The translations under genes were made by a program, and so were the position numbers. The notes beneath the pieces are model-generated. The model was given only the letters and a program-made list of their open reading frames with translations. It ran no database searches and was not told the DNA's origin. From NCBI GenBank assembly GCA_024404145.1, contig JAKSQK010000009.1, positions 1 through 59,235 of the forward strand: a stretch of 59,235 nucleotides of DNA, given 5' to 3'. The DNA comes from Clostridia bacterium (lineage in GTDB: Bacteria > Bacillota > Clostridia > Oscillospirales > Acutalibacteraceae). Positions 36,512 to 45,218 of the stretch are shown here, one piece after another; the first letter of the stretch is position 1; each line of letters begins with the position of its first letter.

Positions 36512-37822
36512 TCAATTTGAAACTTCTTTCAGTGCTTCTGCCATTTGTTTTGCAATCACTATTGAAAGCAACGGCGGTACAGCATTCCCTATTTCCAACC
36601 TTTTCATTCCGTCGGAACCAAAAAAAACATAATCATCGGGAAAACTTTGAAGTCTTGCACCCTCTCTAATAGACAGTGCACGCGAATCACGAGGGTGTAT
36701 ACATCTTGATGATGACGGACAAGCAAAATTTCTTGTAATTGTAGTAGATGGTTTTTCCCACCACAATTTAGCATATGTGTTACCATATCCGCTCTTTGGC
36801 CGTATATCTTCTGGCAGGTCATCTTTACATTGACCGTCTTTTAATGTCTCCATAATTTTTATTAGATGTGCCCCATTATTAGGTGCCTTATGTTCCGATA
36901 AAACATTTCCTGAATTACGAACAAAACTCAAAAATTCATTATCGGCATCTTTTGTATATTCAGTTGCTTCTTCACCGCTTTTCAAAGTTGGCAAATCTTC
37001 TAGTGCATTTTTAAGTGTTACGAACGACTTTTTCCCAGCACCATGTGTTGGCTCTGGATATTCAAAAGGATTTTTCCCCTTAAATCCAACTAATATTACT
37101 CTTTCTCTATGTTGTGGAACACCATAATTCACAGCGTCAAGCACCTGATATTTCAATTTGTAACCAATACTGTTGAATTCTTCTTGGACTTTCTGGAAAA
37201 GTCTTCCTTTGTCCATACTCAAAATTCCAAGAACATTTTCAAATACAAATGCTTTTGGATTCACAATTTCAAGAATTCTTTTGTACTGCAAAAATAAATT
37301 TGCCCTAGCATCCATTTGCCTTTTCCCAATCGTTGAATAAGATTGGCAAGGAGGACCTCCGACTATAATATCAATGCTTTTATCATCAAGGGCATCATTT
37401 ATTTTTTCTTTGGTTAAATCATTAATGTCGCAATTTATCATTTTAACATTTTTGTGATTTAATGAATAAGCGGTTGCTATATCTTTTTCAATTTCATTTG
37501 CTGCAATAATATTAAAACTTGGTGATTTTGAAAATCCAAAACTAAGTCCGCCCACACCAGCAAATAAGTCCATTACATTATATACTGTTTCCGTTCTATA
37601 TTCCTGCCATAAACATAGTGCCCTTTTAAGTTGGGATTTTATAAACATTGAAAGGTTTTCGTAATTTTCTGCCTTTTGAAGTTGATTGAGCGAAATATCG
37701 TCTAATGAGGTTATATTAGAAATGGTTTTTATCCTTTTACATCTTGATATAACATCTTTGGCTGAACGGGTACTAAAATGCTTTGTATCAGTTAACCATT
37801 TACAAAAATCTAACTCATTCAT
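36512..37822 (-). CDS. DNA (cytosine-5-)-methyltransferase
   Basis: A 436-residue Dcm-type enzyme. Motif I DLFAGVGGLSFGF is at residues 85-97, motif IV GGPPCQSYS near 155-163 (catalytic Cys159), motif VI 'FVFENVLG', motif VIII 'QHRERVILVGF' and motif X 'GNAVPPLLSIVIAKQM'. The target-recognition region lies between about 255 and 375. The N-terminal 80 residues are an extra helical extension. It should protect the cognate site of the adjacent nuclease; the recognition sequence cannot be read. Confidence 0.93.
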   Translation of the reverse strand: MNELDFCKWLTDTKHFSTRSAKDVISRCKRIKTISNITSLDDISLNQLQKAENYENLSMFIKSQLKRALCLWQEYRTETVYNVMDLFAGVGGLSFGFSKSPSFNIIAANEIEKDIATAYSLNHKNVKMINCDINDLTKEKINDALDDKSIDIIVGGPPCQSYSTIGKRQMDARANLFLQYKRILEIVNPKAFVFENVLGILSMDKGRLFQKVQEEFNSIGYKLKYQVLDAVNYGVPQHRERVILVGFKGKNPFEYPEPTHGAGKKSFVTLKNALEDLPTLKSGEEATEYTKDADNEFLSFVRNSGNVLSEHKAPNNGAHLIKIMETLKDGQCKDDLPEDIRPKSGYGNTYAKLWWEKPSTTITRNFACPSSSRCIHPRDSRALSIREGARLQSFPDDYVFFGSDGMKRLEIGNAVPPLLSIVIAKQMAEALKEVSN

Positions 37823-37988
37823 AACGGAATTTCCTTTCGCATTTTAATTAATTATAGCACCTATTTACGACAACGTCAATATTAGATAGATTGCTATAAG
37901 GCGTTTGTGATAATCGTAAAGTAGAACTACTATAGTATTTATTGTACTTTATGCAAAATATAGGTAAAACCCATGGTATAATAGAAAA

Positions 37989-38127
37989 ACTAATAGAAAC
38001 AAGCGATTGTATTTTCGATTGCTTGAACTAAATAGATTTATTAAGTAACATTGCAAGTTATTTGCAACAAGTTCGCTTGCAACAAAATAGCTATGAAAAA
38101 GGAAGACCGATTTCGGTCTTCCTTTTT
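37989..38127 (+). ncRNA. candidate small structured RNA at the island edge
   Basis: An extended -10 box TGGTATAAT (37974-37982) and a strong intrinsic terminator (GGAAGACCG / CGGTCTTCC then TTTTT, 38101-38127) bracket about 139 nt with no ORF. Two further stems are visible: CAAGCGAT / ATTGCTTG and TTGCAAG / CTTGCAA. No -35 is seen. Unknown class; it could also be an untranslated remnant. Confidence 0.4.
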
Positions 38128-38223
38128 AGTAAAAATATTGGTAAAATGGTCTAAAAGTGGTCTAAAACAGCATTTGTGAAAATCCCGAAACCCGCATAAA
38201 CACTGGGTTTTCGGCTATCTCAA

Positions 38224-39717
38224 TTAGTCTATCGGCTTCATTGTCGGGAAGAGGATGACATCTCGGATGGACTCGTTGCCGGTTAGGAGCATTACGAGGC
38301 GGTCGATACCTATTCCGCAGCCGCCGGTTGGGGGCATACCGTATTTAAGGGCGTTGAGGAAATCGTCGTCGAGCATATTTGCCTCGTCGTCGCCACATTC
38401 ACGGAGCATAAGCTGATGCTTAAATCTTTCGAGCTGGTCTATGGGGTCGTTAAGCTCGGAATATGCGTTGCCGTATTCTGTACCCATAATAAAAATCTCA
38501 AATCTTTCGGTTAAATACGGTTTATCGGGTTTTCTTTTGGTAAGCGGAGAAACCTCAACCGGATAATCCATAATAAATGTTGGCTGTTCAAGCGTTTCCT
38601 CAACAAAAGCATCGAAGAAACCGACAAGAATATCGCCCCAGGTTTCTTTTCCTTTTTCTAATTCTATATGCTTTTCTTTGGCGAGGGCAACGGCTTTTTC
38701 GTTATCCTCGGCAAAAGATTCAAAATCAATTCCGGTTACATCCTTAACGGCTTCTGCCATAGTTTTACGGGCAAACGGCTTTTCGAGGTCGATTTCGACA
38801 CCCTTAAAAGAAACATTATATGTTCCGTTAGCGGCTATGGCGGCATTTCTGATAATTGCTTCTGTTCTATCCATCATACCCTTATAATCGGTATATGCTT
38901 CATAAAATTCGATAGAGGTAAATTCGGGGTTATGCTTTGTATCCATACCCTCGTTGCGGAAAATTCTGCCGATTTCGTAAACCCTTTCCATACCGCCAAC
39001 TATAAGGCGTTTAAGCGGAAGCTCGGTTGCTATTCGCATATACATATCTAAATCGAGCGAGTTATGATGGGTAACGAAGGGACGGGCGGTTGCTCCACCG
39101 GCAATAGTATTAAGAACGGGGGTTTCAACCTCTAAATATCCGACATCGTCGAGCGTTTTGCGCACCGACTGAATAATCTTGCTTCTTTTAACAAATGTTT
39201 CTCTGACCTCAGGGTTTACGATAAGGTCAACATACCGTTGGCGATATCTTGTATCGGTATCTTTAAGGCCATGAAACTTTTCGGGAAGCGGAATAAGAGA
39301 TTTTGATAAAAGTTCGATTTTTTCGGCATGAACCGAGATTTCGCCGGTTTTTGTTTTGAAAACATATCCGCTGACACCGATTATATCGCCGATATCCCAT
39401 TTTTTGAAAGCGGCATAGTCTTCTTCGCCGACACCGTCCCTCGAAACATAGAGCTGGATATCGCCCTCGCCGTCTCTAAGACCGGCAAAACTTGCCTTTC
39501 CCATTATTCTGCGGCTTATTACTCTGCCGGCAACCGTAACGGTTTTTTGGTCAAAAGACTCAAAATCGGATTTGATTTTTTTGGCGGAATCGGTTACCTC
39601 GAACTTTGTTTTAACAAAGGGGTCATTTCCGTTTTCTTTAAGGGTTGAAAGCTTTTGAAGGCGCACCTTCATAAGCTCATTCAAATCCTGCACCGAATCG
39701 TTTATCATATCTGCCAT
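38224..39717 (-). CDS. lysS: lysyl-tRNA synthetase, class II
   Basis: A 497-residue LysRS. The N-terminal OB anticodon-binding domain spans about residues 55-160. Class II motif 2 is '[14 protein letters not shown]' near 255 and motif 3 '[15 protein letters not shown]' near 470. The last residues (FPTMKPID) are supplied by the island-borne repeat, so the present C-terminus may differ from the ancestral PIE. It follows greA after a terminator. Confidence 0.96.
   Translation of the reverse strand: MADMINDSVQDLNELMKVRLQKLSTLKENGNDPFVKTKFEVTDSAKKIKSDFESFDQKTVTVAGRVISRRIMGKASFAGLRDGEGDIQLYVSRDGVGEEDYAAFKKWDIGDIIGVSGYVFKTKTGEISVHAEKIELLSKSLIPLPEKFHGLKDTDTRYRQRYVDLIVNPEVRETFVKRSKIIQSVRKTLDDVGYLEVETPVLNTIAGGATARPFVTHHNSLDLDMYMRIATELPLKRLIVGGMERVYEIGRIFRNEGMDTKHNPEFTSIEFYEAYTDYKGMMDRTEAIIRNAAIAANGTYNVSFKGVEIDLEKPFARKTMAEAVKDVTGIDFESFAEDNEKAVALAKEKHIELEKGKETWGDILVGFFDAFVEETLEQPTFIMDYPVEVSPLTKRKPDKPYLTERFEIFIMGTEYGNAYSELNDPIDQLERFKHQLMLRECGDDEANMLDDDFLNALKYGMPPTGGCGIGIDRLVMLLTGNESIRDVILFPTMKPID
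38231..38249. repeat. right attachment-site repeat inside lysS
   Basis: Second copy of the 19-bp repeat; it covers LysS codons for PTMKPI. The flanking bases differ from copy 1 on both sides, so the identity is limited to 19 bp. Confidence 0.8.
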
Positions 39718-39747
39718 CTTTTTTCACATCTTCCTTGTTTTAATAAA

Positions 39748-39771
39748 AAGGGCAGTTAATCAACTGCCCTT
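39748..39771 (-). terminator. terminator between greA and lysS
   Basis: A 10-bp stem AAGGGCAGTT / AACTGCCCTT with a 4-nt loop, followed on the minus strand by a T-rich tract. It would attenuate greA transcripts before lysS. Confidence 0.8.
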
Positions 39772-39778
39772 CGAAAAA

Positions 39779-40252
39779 TTATTTTGAAATCTTCAAAATT
39801 TTAAGCTTAATTTCTCCGGCAGGGGCTTCAACAACAACCTCTTCGCCAACTTTTCTGCCTAAAAGGGCTTTGCCGACGGGAGATTCATCAGATATCTTTT
39901 CTTCCATCGGGTTTGCCTCGGTTGAACCGACGATTTTATAGGTACATTCTTCATTGAACTCAACATCGAGAACCTTTACTTTCGTACCTACCATAACGGT
40001 TTTTGCGGCACCTTTTATATCGGCGATGATTTCAACATTTTTAAGCATGGCTTCAATTTCAACTATTCTTGCTTCGATTTTTGCCTGCTCGTTTTTTGCT
40101 TCATCATATTCGCTGTTTTCGGAAAGGTCGCCATAACCTCTTGCAACCTTTATTTTTTCGGCAATATCAGCACGACCGACCGTTTTTAAGTTTTCGAGTT
40201 CATCTTGAAGTTTTTTAAGACCGTCCTCTGTTACCTTAAATATTTTAGCCAA
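39779..40252 (-). CDS. greA: transcription elongation factor GreA
   Basis: A 157-residue GreA. The N-terminal coiled coil carries '[21 protein letters not shown]' with the acidic tip residues that enter the RNA polymerase secondary channel; the C-terminal FKBP-like domain has '[20 protein letters not shown]'. It rescues backtracked polymerase. Normal length. Confidence 0.95.
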   Translation of the reverse strand: MAKIFKVTEDGLKKLQDELENLKTVGRADIAEKIKVARGYGDLSENSEYDEAKNEQAKIEARIVEIEAMLKNVEIIADIKGAAKTVMVGTKVKVLDVEFNEECTYKIVGSTEANPMEEKISDESPVGKALLGRKVGEEVVVEAPAGEIKLKILKISK

Positions 40253-40355
40253 TCAAATAACCACCTTTAACAATTATAAAAAATAATTATCGGCGCCGAT
40301 GCACCGAAGGACCTACATATTATATTATTATTAACCCAATATGTCAAGTTTTATC

Positions 40356-40384
40356 TTGACAGCCAAGATTTTTTGTGATAAATT
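40356..40384 (+). promoter_or_regulatory. promoter of the T-box transporter operon
   Basis: TTGACA (40356-40361), 17 bp, TAAATT (40379-40384). Transcription should start near 40391, at the foot of the T-box leader. Confidence 0.75.
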
Positions 40385-40390
40385 AAATTT

Positions 40391-40670
40391 ATATATTAAA
40401 TGCTATGATGAATCGAAAGTAAGTTTTCTTTTGAATTTTGTAAAGAGAGTTGCCGGTCGGTGCAAGGCAAACAGAATAAGAAAACCGAAATACACTTTCG
40501 GAGCAGCAGACTGAAAATTTGAAGTAGGTTTTGTCGGGTGCGCCCGTTAAAGCGCTTGGGTTATGTTTGTAACCTGCAAAGGTCGTATGCGTGAGCATAA
40601 GGCAAATTGAGGTGGTACCACGGTATTTTCCGTCCTCTGTGTAAATTTATTTTGCGCAGAGGACTTTTTT
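40391..40670 (+). promoter_or_regulatory. T-box riboswitch
   Basis: The leader has stem I with AGAGAG and the distal GGTCGGTGCAAGGC loop (about 40444-40468), and the T-box core AATTGAGGTGGTACCACGG (about 40605-40623). A terminator follows (GTCCTCTG / CAGAGGAC then TTTTTT, 40632-40670). The specifier loop between helices GTTTTC/GAAAAC and GAAAG/CTTTC reads CGAAATACA; UAC (Tyr, 40491-40493) fits the usual GAA-N-codon-A spacing best, with AUA (Ile) as the alternative. The TGGT bulge pairs with a tRNA discriminator A. It controls the two transporters downstream. Confidence 0.92.
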
Positions 40671-40697
40671 GTTTTTTCTGCGAAAGGATGTGCTTTT

Positions 40698-42257
40698 ATG
40701 GATTTGTTTATCAAAATTTCTTTGCTCGTTGTGTTTTTCGGCGCCATGATAGGAGTCGGTATTTACTGCCGAAAACATGCAACCGATGTTAACGGCTTTG
40801 TTTTGGGCGGCAGAAGCGTTGGCCCATGGCTTACCGCTTTCGCCTACGGAACATCATATTTTTCTGCCGTTGTTTTTGTAGGTTATGCCGGTCAGTTTGG
40901 TTGGAAATACGGCATATCCGCAACATGGATAGGCATTGCCAATGCGGTTTTGGGCTCACTTCTCGCATGGGTTGTTCTCGGCCGCAGAACAAGGGTTATG
41001 ACAAGGCATCTCGATTCGGCTACAATGCCTCAGTTCTTCGGTTCGAGGTTTGAAAGCAACGGCCTTAAAATCTTTGCTTCGGTAGTAATTTTCGTTTTCC
41101 TTATACCCTATACCGCTTCTCTTTACAACGGACTCAGCCGTCTTTTCGGCATGGCATTTAATATGCCCTACTGGGTTTGCGTTGTTGCTATGGCGATTTT
41201 AACCGGCATTTATGTTATTGCCGGAGGATATATGGCAACCGCAATAAACGACTTCATTCAAGGTATTATAATGCTGTTTGGCATTGTTGCCGTTGTTGTC
41301 GCCGTTTTGCAGAGCAAGGGCGGATTTATGGCAAGTCTTGAAGGTCTTGCAACCGTAACCGATAAAACCGTTTCTTCAACCCCCGGCGTTTTCGCTTCGT
41401 TTTTCGGCCCCGACCCGCTCAACCTTTTGGGAGTTATGATTTTAACATCGCTCGGAACCTGGGGACTTCCGCAAATGGTTCAAAAGTTTTATGCTATAAA
41501 GAGTGAAAAGTCAATTTCAAAAGGCACAATAATTTCAACGATTTTCGCTTCGGTTGTTGCCGGCGGCTCGTATTTCCTCGGCGGATTCGGAAGACTTTTC
41601 TCTGACGAAATTGACATTTCCGCAAACGGATTTGATTCGATTATTCCGACTATGCTTTCAAAATTGCCGACCGTTTTAATTGCCGTTGTAATTATACTCG
41701 TTTTATCGGCATCTATGTCAACGCTTTCGTCGCTCGTTTTAACATCTAGCTCAACCCTTACGCTTGACTTTATTAAAGGCCTTTTCAAAAAGGATATGAA
41801 AGAAAAAACTCAGCTTTCGATAATGCGGATTTTGATAGTTGTATTCGTAGGCATTTCGGCGATTATTGCGATTTTGCAGTATAAAAACCCTGCAAGTATC
41901 GGATTTATCGCCCAGCTTATGGGCATTTCCTGGGGTGCTCTCGCAGGAGCGTTTTTGGCGCCCTTCCTTTATGGCTTATACTGGAAAAAGGTTACAAAAA
42001 CCGCCTGCTATGTCAATTTTGCATTTTCAAGTCTTTTGATGATACTGAATGTTTTATATAAAGATGCTTTCCCGACTGTTTTGCAATCGCCCATAAATGC
42101 AGGTGCGTTTTGCATGTTGTTCGGAATGATTTTGGTACCGATTGTCAGCTTGTTTACCAAGAAACCCGACAAAAACTTAGTCGAAAAAATCTTCGCCTGT
42201 TACGAAAGAAAAGTTACCGTTACGGTTAAAGATTCTATCGGTCAGGAAGATAAATAA
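40698..42257 (+). CDS. sodium:solute symporter (SSS family)
   Basis: A 519-residue membrane protein with about 13 TM segments. The family hallmarks are 'NGFVLGGRSVGPWLTAFAYGTSYFSAVVFVGYAGQ' in TM1-2, 'GTWGLPQMVQKFYAIKS' and 'VLSASMSTLSSLVLTSSSTL' carrying the sodium-site Ser/Thr residues. It imports a solute with sodium. The T-box leader argues for an amino acid or a related compound. GAAAGGATG provides the ribosome site. Confidence 0.9.
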   Translation: MDLFIKISLLVVFFGAMIGVGIYCRKHATDVNGFVLGGRSVGPWLTAFAYGTSYFSAVVFVGYAGQFGWKYGISATWIGIANAVLGSLLAWVVLGRRTRVMTRHLDSATMPQFFGSRFESNGLKIFASVVIFVFLIPYTASLYNGLSRLFGMAFNMPYWVCVVAMAILTGIYVIAGGYMATAINDFIQGIIMLFGIVAVVVAVLQSKGGFMASLEGLATVTDKTVSSTPGVFASFFGPDPLNLLGVMILTSLGTWGLPQMVQKFYAIKSEKSISKGTIISTIFASVVAGGSYFLGGFGRLFSDEIDISANGFDSIIPTMLSKLPTVLIAVVIILVLSASMSTLSSLVLTSSSTLTLDFIKGLFKKDMKEKTQLSIMRILIVVFVGISAIIAILQYKNPASIGFIAQLMGISWGALAGAFLAPFLYGLYWKKVTKTACYVNFAFSSLLMILNVLYKDAFPTVLQSPINAGAFCMLFGMILVPIVSLFTKKPDKNLVEKIFACYERKVTVTVKDSIGQEDK

Positions 42258-42272
42258 GGAGAAAGTTGCAAG

Positions 42273-43571
42273 ATGAAACTAAACACAAAACAAACCATCT
42301 TTATCGGTCTTTCGTTTATGTCGATACTTTGCTTTTGGCAGTTTTATGACCAAGTTGTTCCCTTTCTTTTAGAGAGTAAATTCGGGCTAAAAACCTTTAC
42401 CGCCAATGCAATTATGTCTATTGATAACATTCTTGCAATATTTATGCTACCTCTTTTCGGTGCCGTTTCCGACAGAACAAAAACAAAACTCGGCAAAAGA
42501 ACGCCCTATATTTTGTTCGGAACGGTCGTTGCCGTTATCCTTATGGGATTTATGGCATATTTTGTTAACATTCTAAACTTTACGGGATTTATTATTTCGC
42601 TTGTTGCGCTTCTTGTTTGTATGGCGGTTTACAGAACTCCCGCCGTTGCCTATATGCCGGATGTTACCCCCAAACCGCTTCGGAGTAAGGCAAATGCAAT
42701 TATAAATTTGGTAGGTTACATAGGCGGAATTTTTGCAACTGTTGCCATGATGTTTATGCTCAAAAGCGAAAAAACCGCCGAGGGCGAGAGTGTTTACAAT
42801 AACTCGCAGTCGTTTGTTCCGATTTTTGTTGTTATAGCGGCATTTATGCTCGTGAGCGTTCTTGTTATGGTGTTTGCCGTAAACGAAAACAAGGCGGTAA
42901 AAGAAGCAAACTTAGAAGACGAAGAGGAAAAAGAAGAGGAAAAGGGCGGAAAGCTATCGTGCGGCGAAATGAAAAGCTTGGCGCTCATTTTGGCCTCGGT
43001 ATTTTTATGGTATGCGGCATACAATGCCGTTACAACCGCCTTTTCGAGATACTGCGTTAACGAATGGAATGCCGACCTCGGAACATCTTCCGGATATTTG
43101 CTCGTTGCAACGGTTGTCGCCATAGCCGCTTTTGTTCCGCTTGGATTCTTATCAAATTTAGTCGGCAGAAAAAAGACCGTTTTAATCGGCGTTGTTATGA
43201 TGGCGGCAAGTTATTTCGGTGCGTTTTTCATTAAAGGAAAAACTCCCGCTATGTATATTGTTTTTGCCGTTGTCGGCATCGGCTGGGCGGCAATAAATGT
43301 CAATTCTTTTCCGATGGTTGTTGAGCTTTCGAGCAGCGCAAATGTCGGAAAATATACCGGTTATTATTATACATTTTCTATGGCGGCGCAAATCGCAACA
43401 CCCCTCATATCGGGCTATATAATCGACAACCTCGGCTTTGGATATAAGGCGCTTTTCCCCTATGCGACAATATTTATGGTTTTGGCGTTTGTTACAATGA
43501 CATTTGTAAAACACGGCGATTCAAAACCTCAGGCAAAAGATGTTATAAAAGATGCCATTTCGGCGGACTAA
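42273..43571 (+). CDS. MFS transporter (SLC45/GPH-like)
   Basis: A 432-residue protein with 12 TM segments. 'GAVSDRTKTKLGKRTPYIL' in the loop 2-3 is the major facilitator motif, and a charged central loop (EDEEEKEEEKGG) separates the halves. It resembles sugar/cation symporters of the SLC45-type branch, yet is co-transcribed (15 bp gap, AAGGAG site) behind an amino-acid-responsive leader. The cargo is unknown. Confidence 0.87.
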   Translation: MKLNTKQTIFIGLSFMSILCFWQFYDQVVPFLLESKFGLKTFTANAIMSIDNILAIFMLPLFGAVSDRTKTKLGKRTPYILFGTVVAVILMGFMAYFVNILNFTGFIISLVALLVCMAVYRTPAVAYMPDVTPKPLRSKANAIINLVGYIGGIFATVAMMFMLKSEKTAEGESVYNNSQSFVPIFVVIAAFMLVSVLVMVFAVNENKAVKEANLEDEEEKEEEKGGKLSCGEMKSLALILASVFLWYAAYNAVTTAFSRYCVNEWNADLGTSSGYLLVATVVAIAAFVPLGFLSNLVGRKKTVLIGVVMMAASYFGAFFIKGKTPAMYIVFAVVGIGWAAINVNSFPMVVELSSSANVGKYTGYYYTFSMAAQIATPLISGYIIDNLGFGYKALFPYATIFMVLAFVTMTFVKHGDSKPQAKDVIKDAISAD

Positions 43572-43584
43572 ACAAAACAAAATT

Positions 43585-43622
43585 AAACCGAATGCCCGTT
43601 AAATCGGACATTCGGTTTTTTT
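43585..43622 (+). terminator. terminator of the T-box operon
   Basis: AAACCGAATG / CATTCGGTTT with inner CCG/CGG pairs, followed by TTTTT. Confidence 0.85.
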
Positions 43623-43652
43623 ATACTGTTTGAACTTTGTCGGGTATGCCGT

Positions 43653-43880
43653 TTAGTCGTCCGTAAAATCGTCGAACCCAAAGTCGTCTTCCCCGTCATC
43701 GTCATAAAAAGAATCGTCTTCATCTTCATCATCCGAAAAAGAATCGTCGTCATCGGTTTCGCCCATAATCCGCTCAAAGTCATCTTCTTCGTTTATATAC
43801 TCGGCAAAATCAACCTTGCCGTCGCCGTCCAAGTCACCGAGTCCGCCGGTCAAAAATCCGTAATCTTCATCGTCAAACAT
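43653..43880 (-). CDS. small acidic EF-hand-like protein
   Basis: A 75-residue, extremely Asp/Glu-rich protein. It has one EF-hand/dockerin-like calcium loop DLDGDGKVDFAEY (residues 17-29), followed by a disordered acidic tail with 'FSDDEDEDDSFYDDDG'. No signal peptide or TM. Its first 30 residues are almost identical to the interrupted neighbour at 44246, so the pair is a local duplication. It may bind calcium; function unknown. Confidence 0.7.
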   Translation of the reverse strand: MFDDEDYGFLTGGLGDLDGDGKVDFAEYINEEDDFERIMGETDDDDSFSDDEDEDDSFYDDDGEDDFGFDDFTDD

Positions 43881-43892
43881 ATAAAATCCTCC

Positions 43893-44246
43893 TTATTTTG
43901 CTCTGTTAGAAAAGCCCCAAATCCAAGCTATAAGTAAAATTATTGTCAAAATAATACCAAAAACTATTTCATCGCCGTCGGTATAAATAAGTGTATTTAT
44001 AGTCGGTGCAAAACATCCGATAAGTGCCAATATCCAGCCAACTATTCCCCAAGCACAGTATATTTTGGGTGGCTCATTGCTGCTTTGTTGCGGTGGCGTG
44101 TATTTGCCGTATGGGTGATTATCTTTTTTATATATTCTATCAAAATCATCGCAATCATTCAAGTATTCGGCAAAATCAACCTTGCCGTCACCGTCCAAAT
44201 CACCGAGACCTCAGGTCAAAAAACCGTAATCTTCATCGTCAAACAT
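43893..44246 (-). pseudogene. EF-hand plus membrane-anchor protein with in-frame TGA
   Basis: Read from ATG 44246 the frame gives MFDDEDYGFLT, then TGA at 44213-44211, then GLGDLDGDGKVDFAEY and on to two TM segments (to 43893), 117 residues in all. The paralogue at 43880 has GGC at the same codon. Either it is a nonsense mutant, or translation restarts at TTG 44198 (which would lose part of the EF-hand loop), or the TGA is read through. The rest of the frame is undamaged, so the lesion is recent or tolerated. Confidence 0.65.
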
Positions 44247-44310
44247 AAAAATCACCATTTCTTTCTTGGGACACAAAATGCGATGAAAATTCACTGAAAT
44301 GGTGATTTTT
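44247..44310 (-). repeat. dispersed leader repeat, copy 2, bounded by a 15-bp inverted repeat
   Basis: Left arm AAAAATCACCATTTC (44247-44261) and its exact complement (44296-44310) enclose 34 bp. It abuts the ATG at 44246. The arms would form a hairpin that covers the ribosome site of the downstream gene. It matches 30713-30769. Confidence 0.75.
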
Positions 44311-44317
44311 ATCGCAT

Positions 44318-44388
44318 CTGTTTCGGTTGCCCCATAAGGGGCGAGAAACAGGCGTCTTTAAATTTTAGCGTGAATTTTCACGCTAAAA
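44318..44388 (-). terminator. two hairpins between the acidic protein genes
   Basis: CTGTTTC..GCCCC / GGGGC..GAAACAG (44318-44351) and a 26-bp perfect palindrome starting TTTTAGCGTGAA (44363-44388). They follow the 207-residue gene on the minus strand and probably end its transcript. Confidence 0.7.
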
Positions 44389-44392
44389 CCTC

Positions 44393-45016
44393 CTAATCAT
44401 TGTGTGCGTTAAAATAATCTTCCGCATCGTCAAAATCGAAAAAATCTTCATAATGGTCATCGTAAAAATCTTCTGCAAATTTATACTCATTTGCGTGAAA
44501 CTCATCGTAGTCTTCATCATCGTTGTTACTGCGAGATTTATAGGAATAAGATTTGCTTTTGTAGGTTGAAGAACTGCCCGAATTGTAAGAGGGCTGACTG
44601 ATTGTCGAGTTATCGGAATTTTTTGGCTTTGAATTTTCAAGTAATTTATCGAAAAACTCATTGTATTCTAATTTTGATTTTTCTATAAAATAATATATTT
44701 TTTCGAGCCGTTCTTTTGTTTGATACTTAAATTCCAAGTCATCAATTTTGCTGTAAGCACCGGTGCAACCATTGTCATAAGAAATGTGTGCTTCGCAAAG
44801 TTTTATTAAATCGTCAGTATCTTTATAATCAAACTCGACTATTTTTTCAAGTTCTGTTTTTGCCGTCTTATAAGAATCATTGTCAATTAACTGCAAAGCA
44901 TTGTTATATGTGTTTACGGTATATTTGTTTTGGAAAAACCAGGAAGCGGCGGCAAGGAGCAACATAAATATAATCACCGCCGAAATTATTATTATCGTTT
45001 TGCGTTTGCTTGTCAT
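44393..45016 (-). CDS. membrane-anchored protein with acidic tail
   Basis: A 207-residue protein not recognised as a known family. One N-terminal TM (residues 8-28) and an external helical region with TPR-like spacing (residues 34-120, 'YNNALQLIDNDSYKTAKTELEKI'). A Ser/Tyr-rich linker follows, then an acidic aromatic tail 'YDEFHANEYKFAEDFYDDHYEDFFDF'. It shares the acidic low-complexity style of the next two genes. Confidence 0.6.
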   Translation of the reverse strand: MTSKRKTIIIISAVIIFMLLLAAASWFFQNKYTVNTYNNALQLIDNDSYKTAKTELEKIVEFDYKDTDDLIKLCEAHISYDNGCTGAYSKIDDLEFKYQTKERLEKIYYFIEKSKLEYNEFFDKLLENSKPKNSDNSTISQPSYNSGSSSTYKSKSYSYKSRSNNDDEDYDEFHANEYKFAEDFYDDHYEDFFDFDDAEDYFNAHND

Positions 45017-45218
45017 CTTTGTCCCTCCGAATTTATTTGTATTTTTCTATTGCAAACTTATTTTATCATATTTTACTGTCCAAAAGAAGGGACTTTGATG
45101 CCAAAATTTTCACAAACAAAACAGCGAAACATTAAAAAAGCGTCAGTAAAAAGAATATCTGCAAAAATTTTGAAAACAATATGATTTGAACAGAAAATTT
45201 TTACGGAGATGGATAAAA

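Larger units (their letters stand above)
35106..38249. mobile_element. restriction-modification island inserted at the lysS 3' end
   Basis: Bounded by a perfect 19-bp direct repeat, ATCGGCTTCATTGTCGGGA, at 35106-35124 and 38231-38249. The right copy lies inside the last codons of lysS. The left copy, read in the same frame, encodes PTMKPIE then stop, against PTMKPID then stop in lysS. This is what integration into a gene 3' end leaves behind: the element restores the gene and the original tail is displaced. The cargo is a controller, a putative endonuclease and a cytosine methyltransferase. No integrase is inside, so it must have been mobilised in trans or lost one. Confidence 0.75.

Noticed and set aside
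44211..44213. TGA as a sense codon (altered genetic code)
   Set aside because: cas9 and the restriction gene end at TGA with normal family lengths, so TGA is a stop in this genome.
44211..44213. Selenocysteine at the in-frame TGA
   Set aside because: The paralogue has glycine there, no redox motif surrounds it, and no convincing SECIS hairpin follows.
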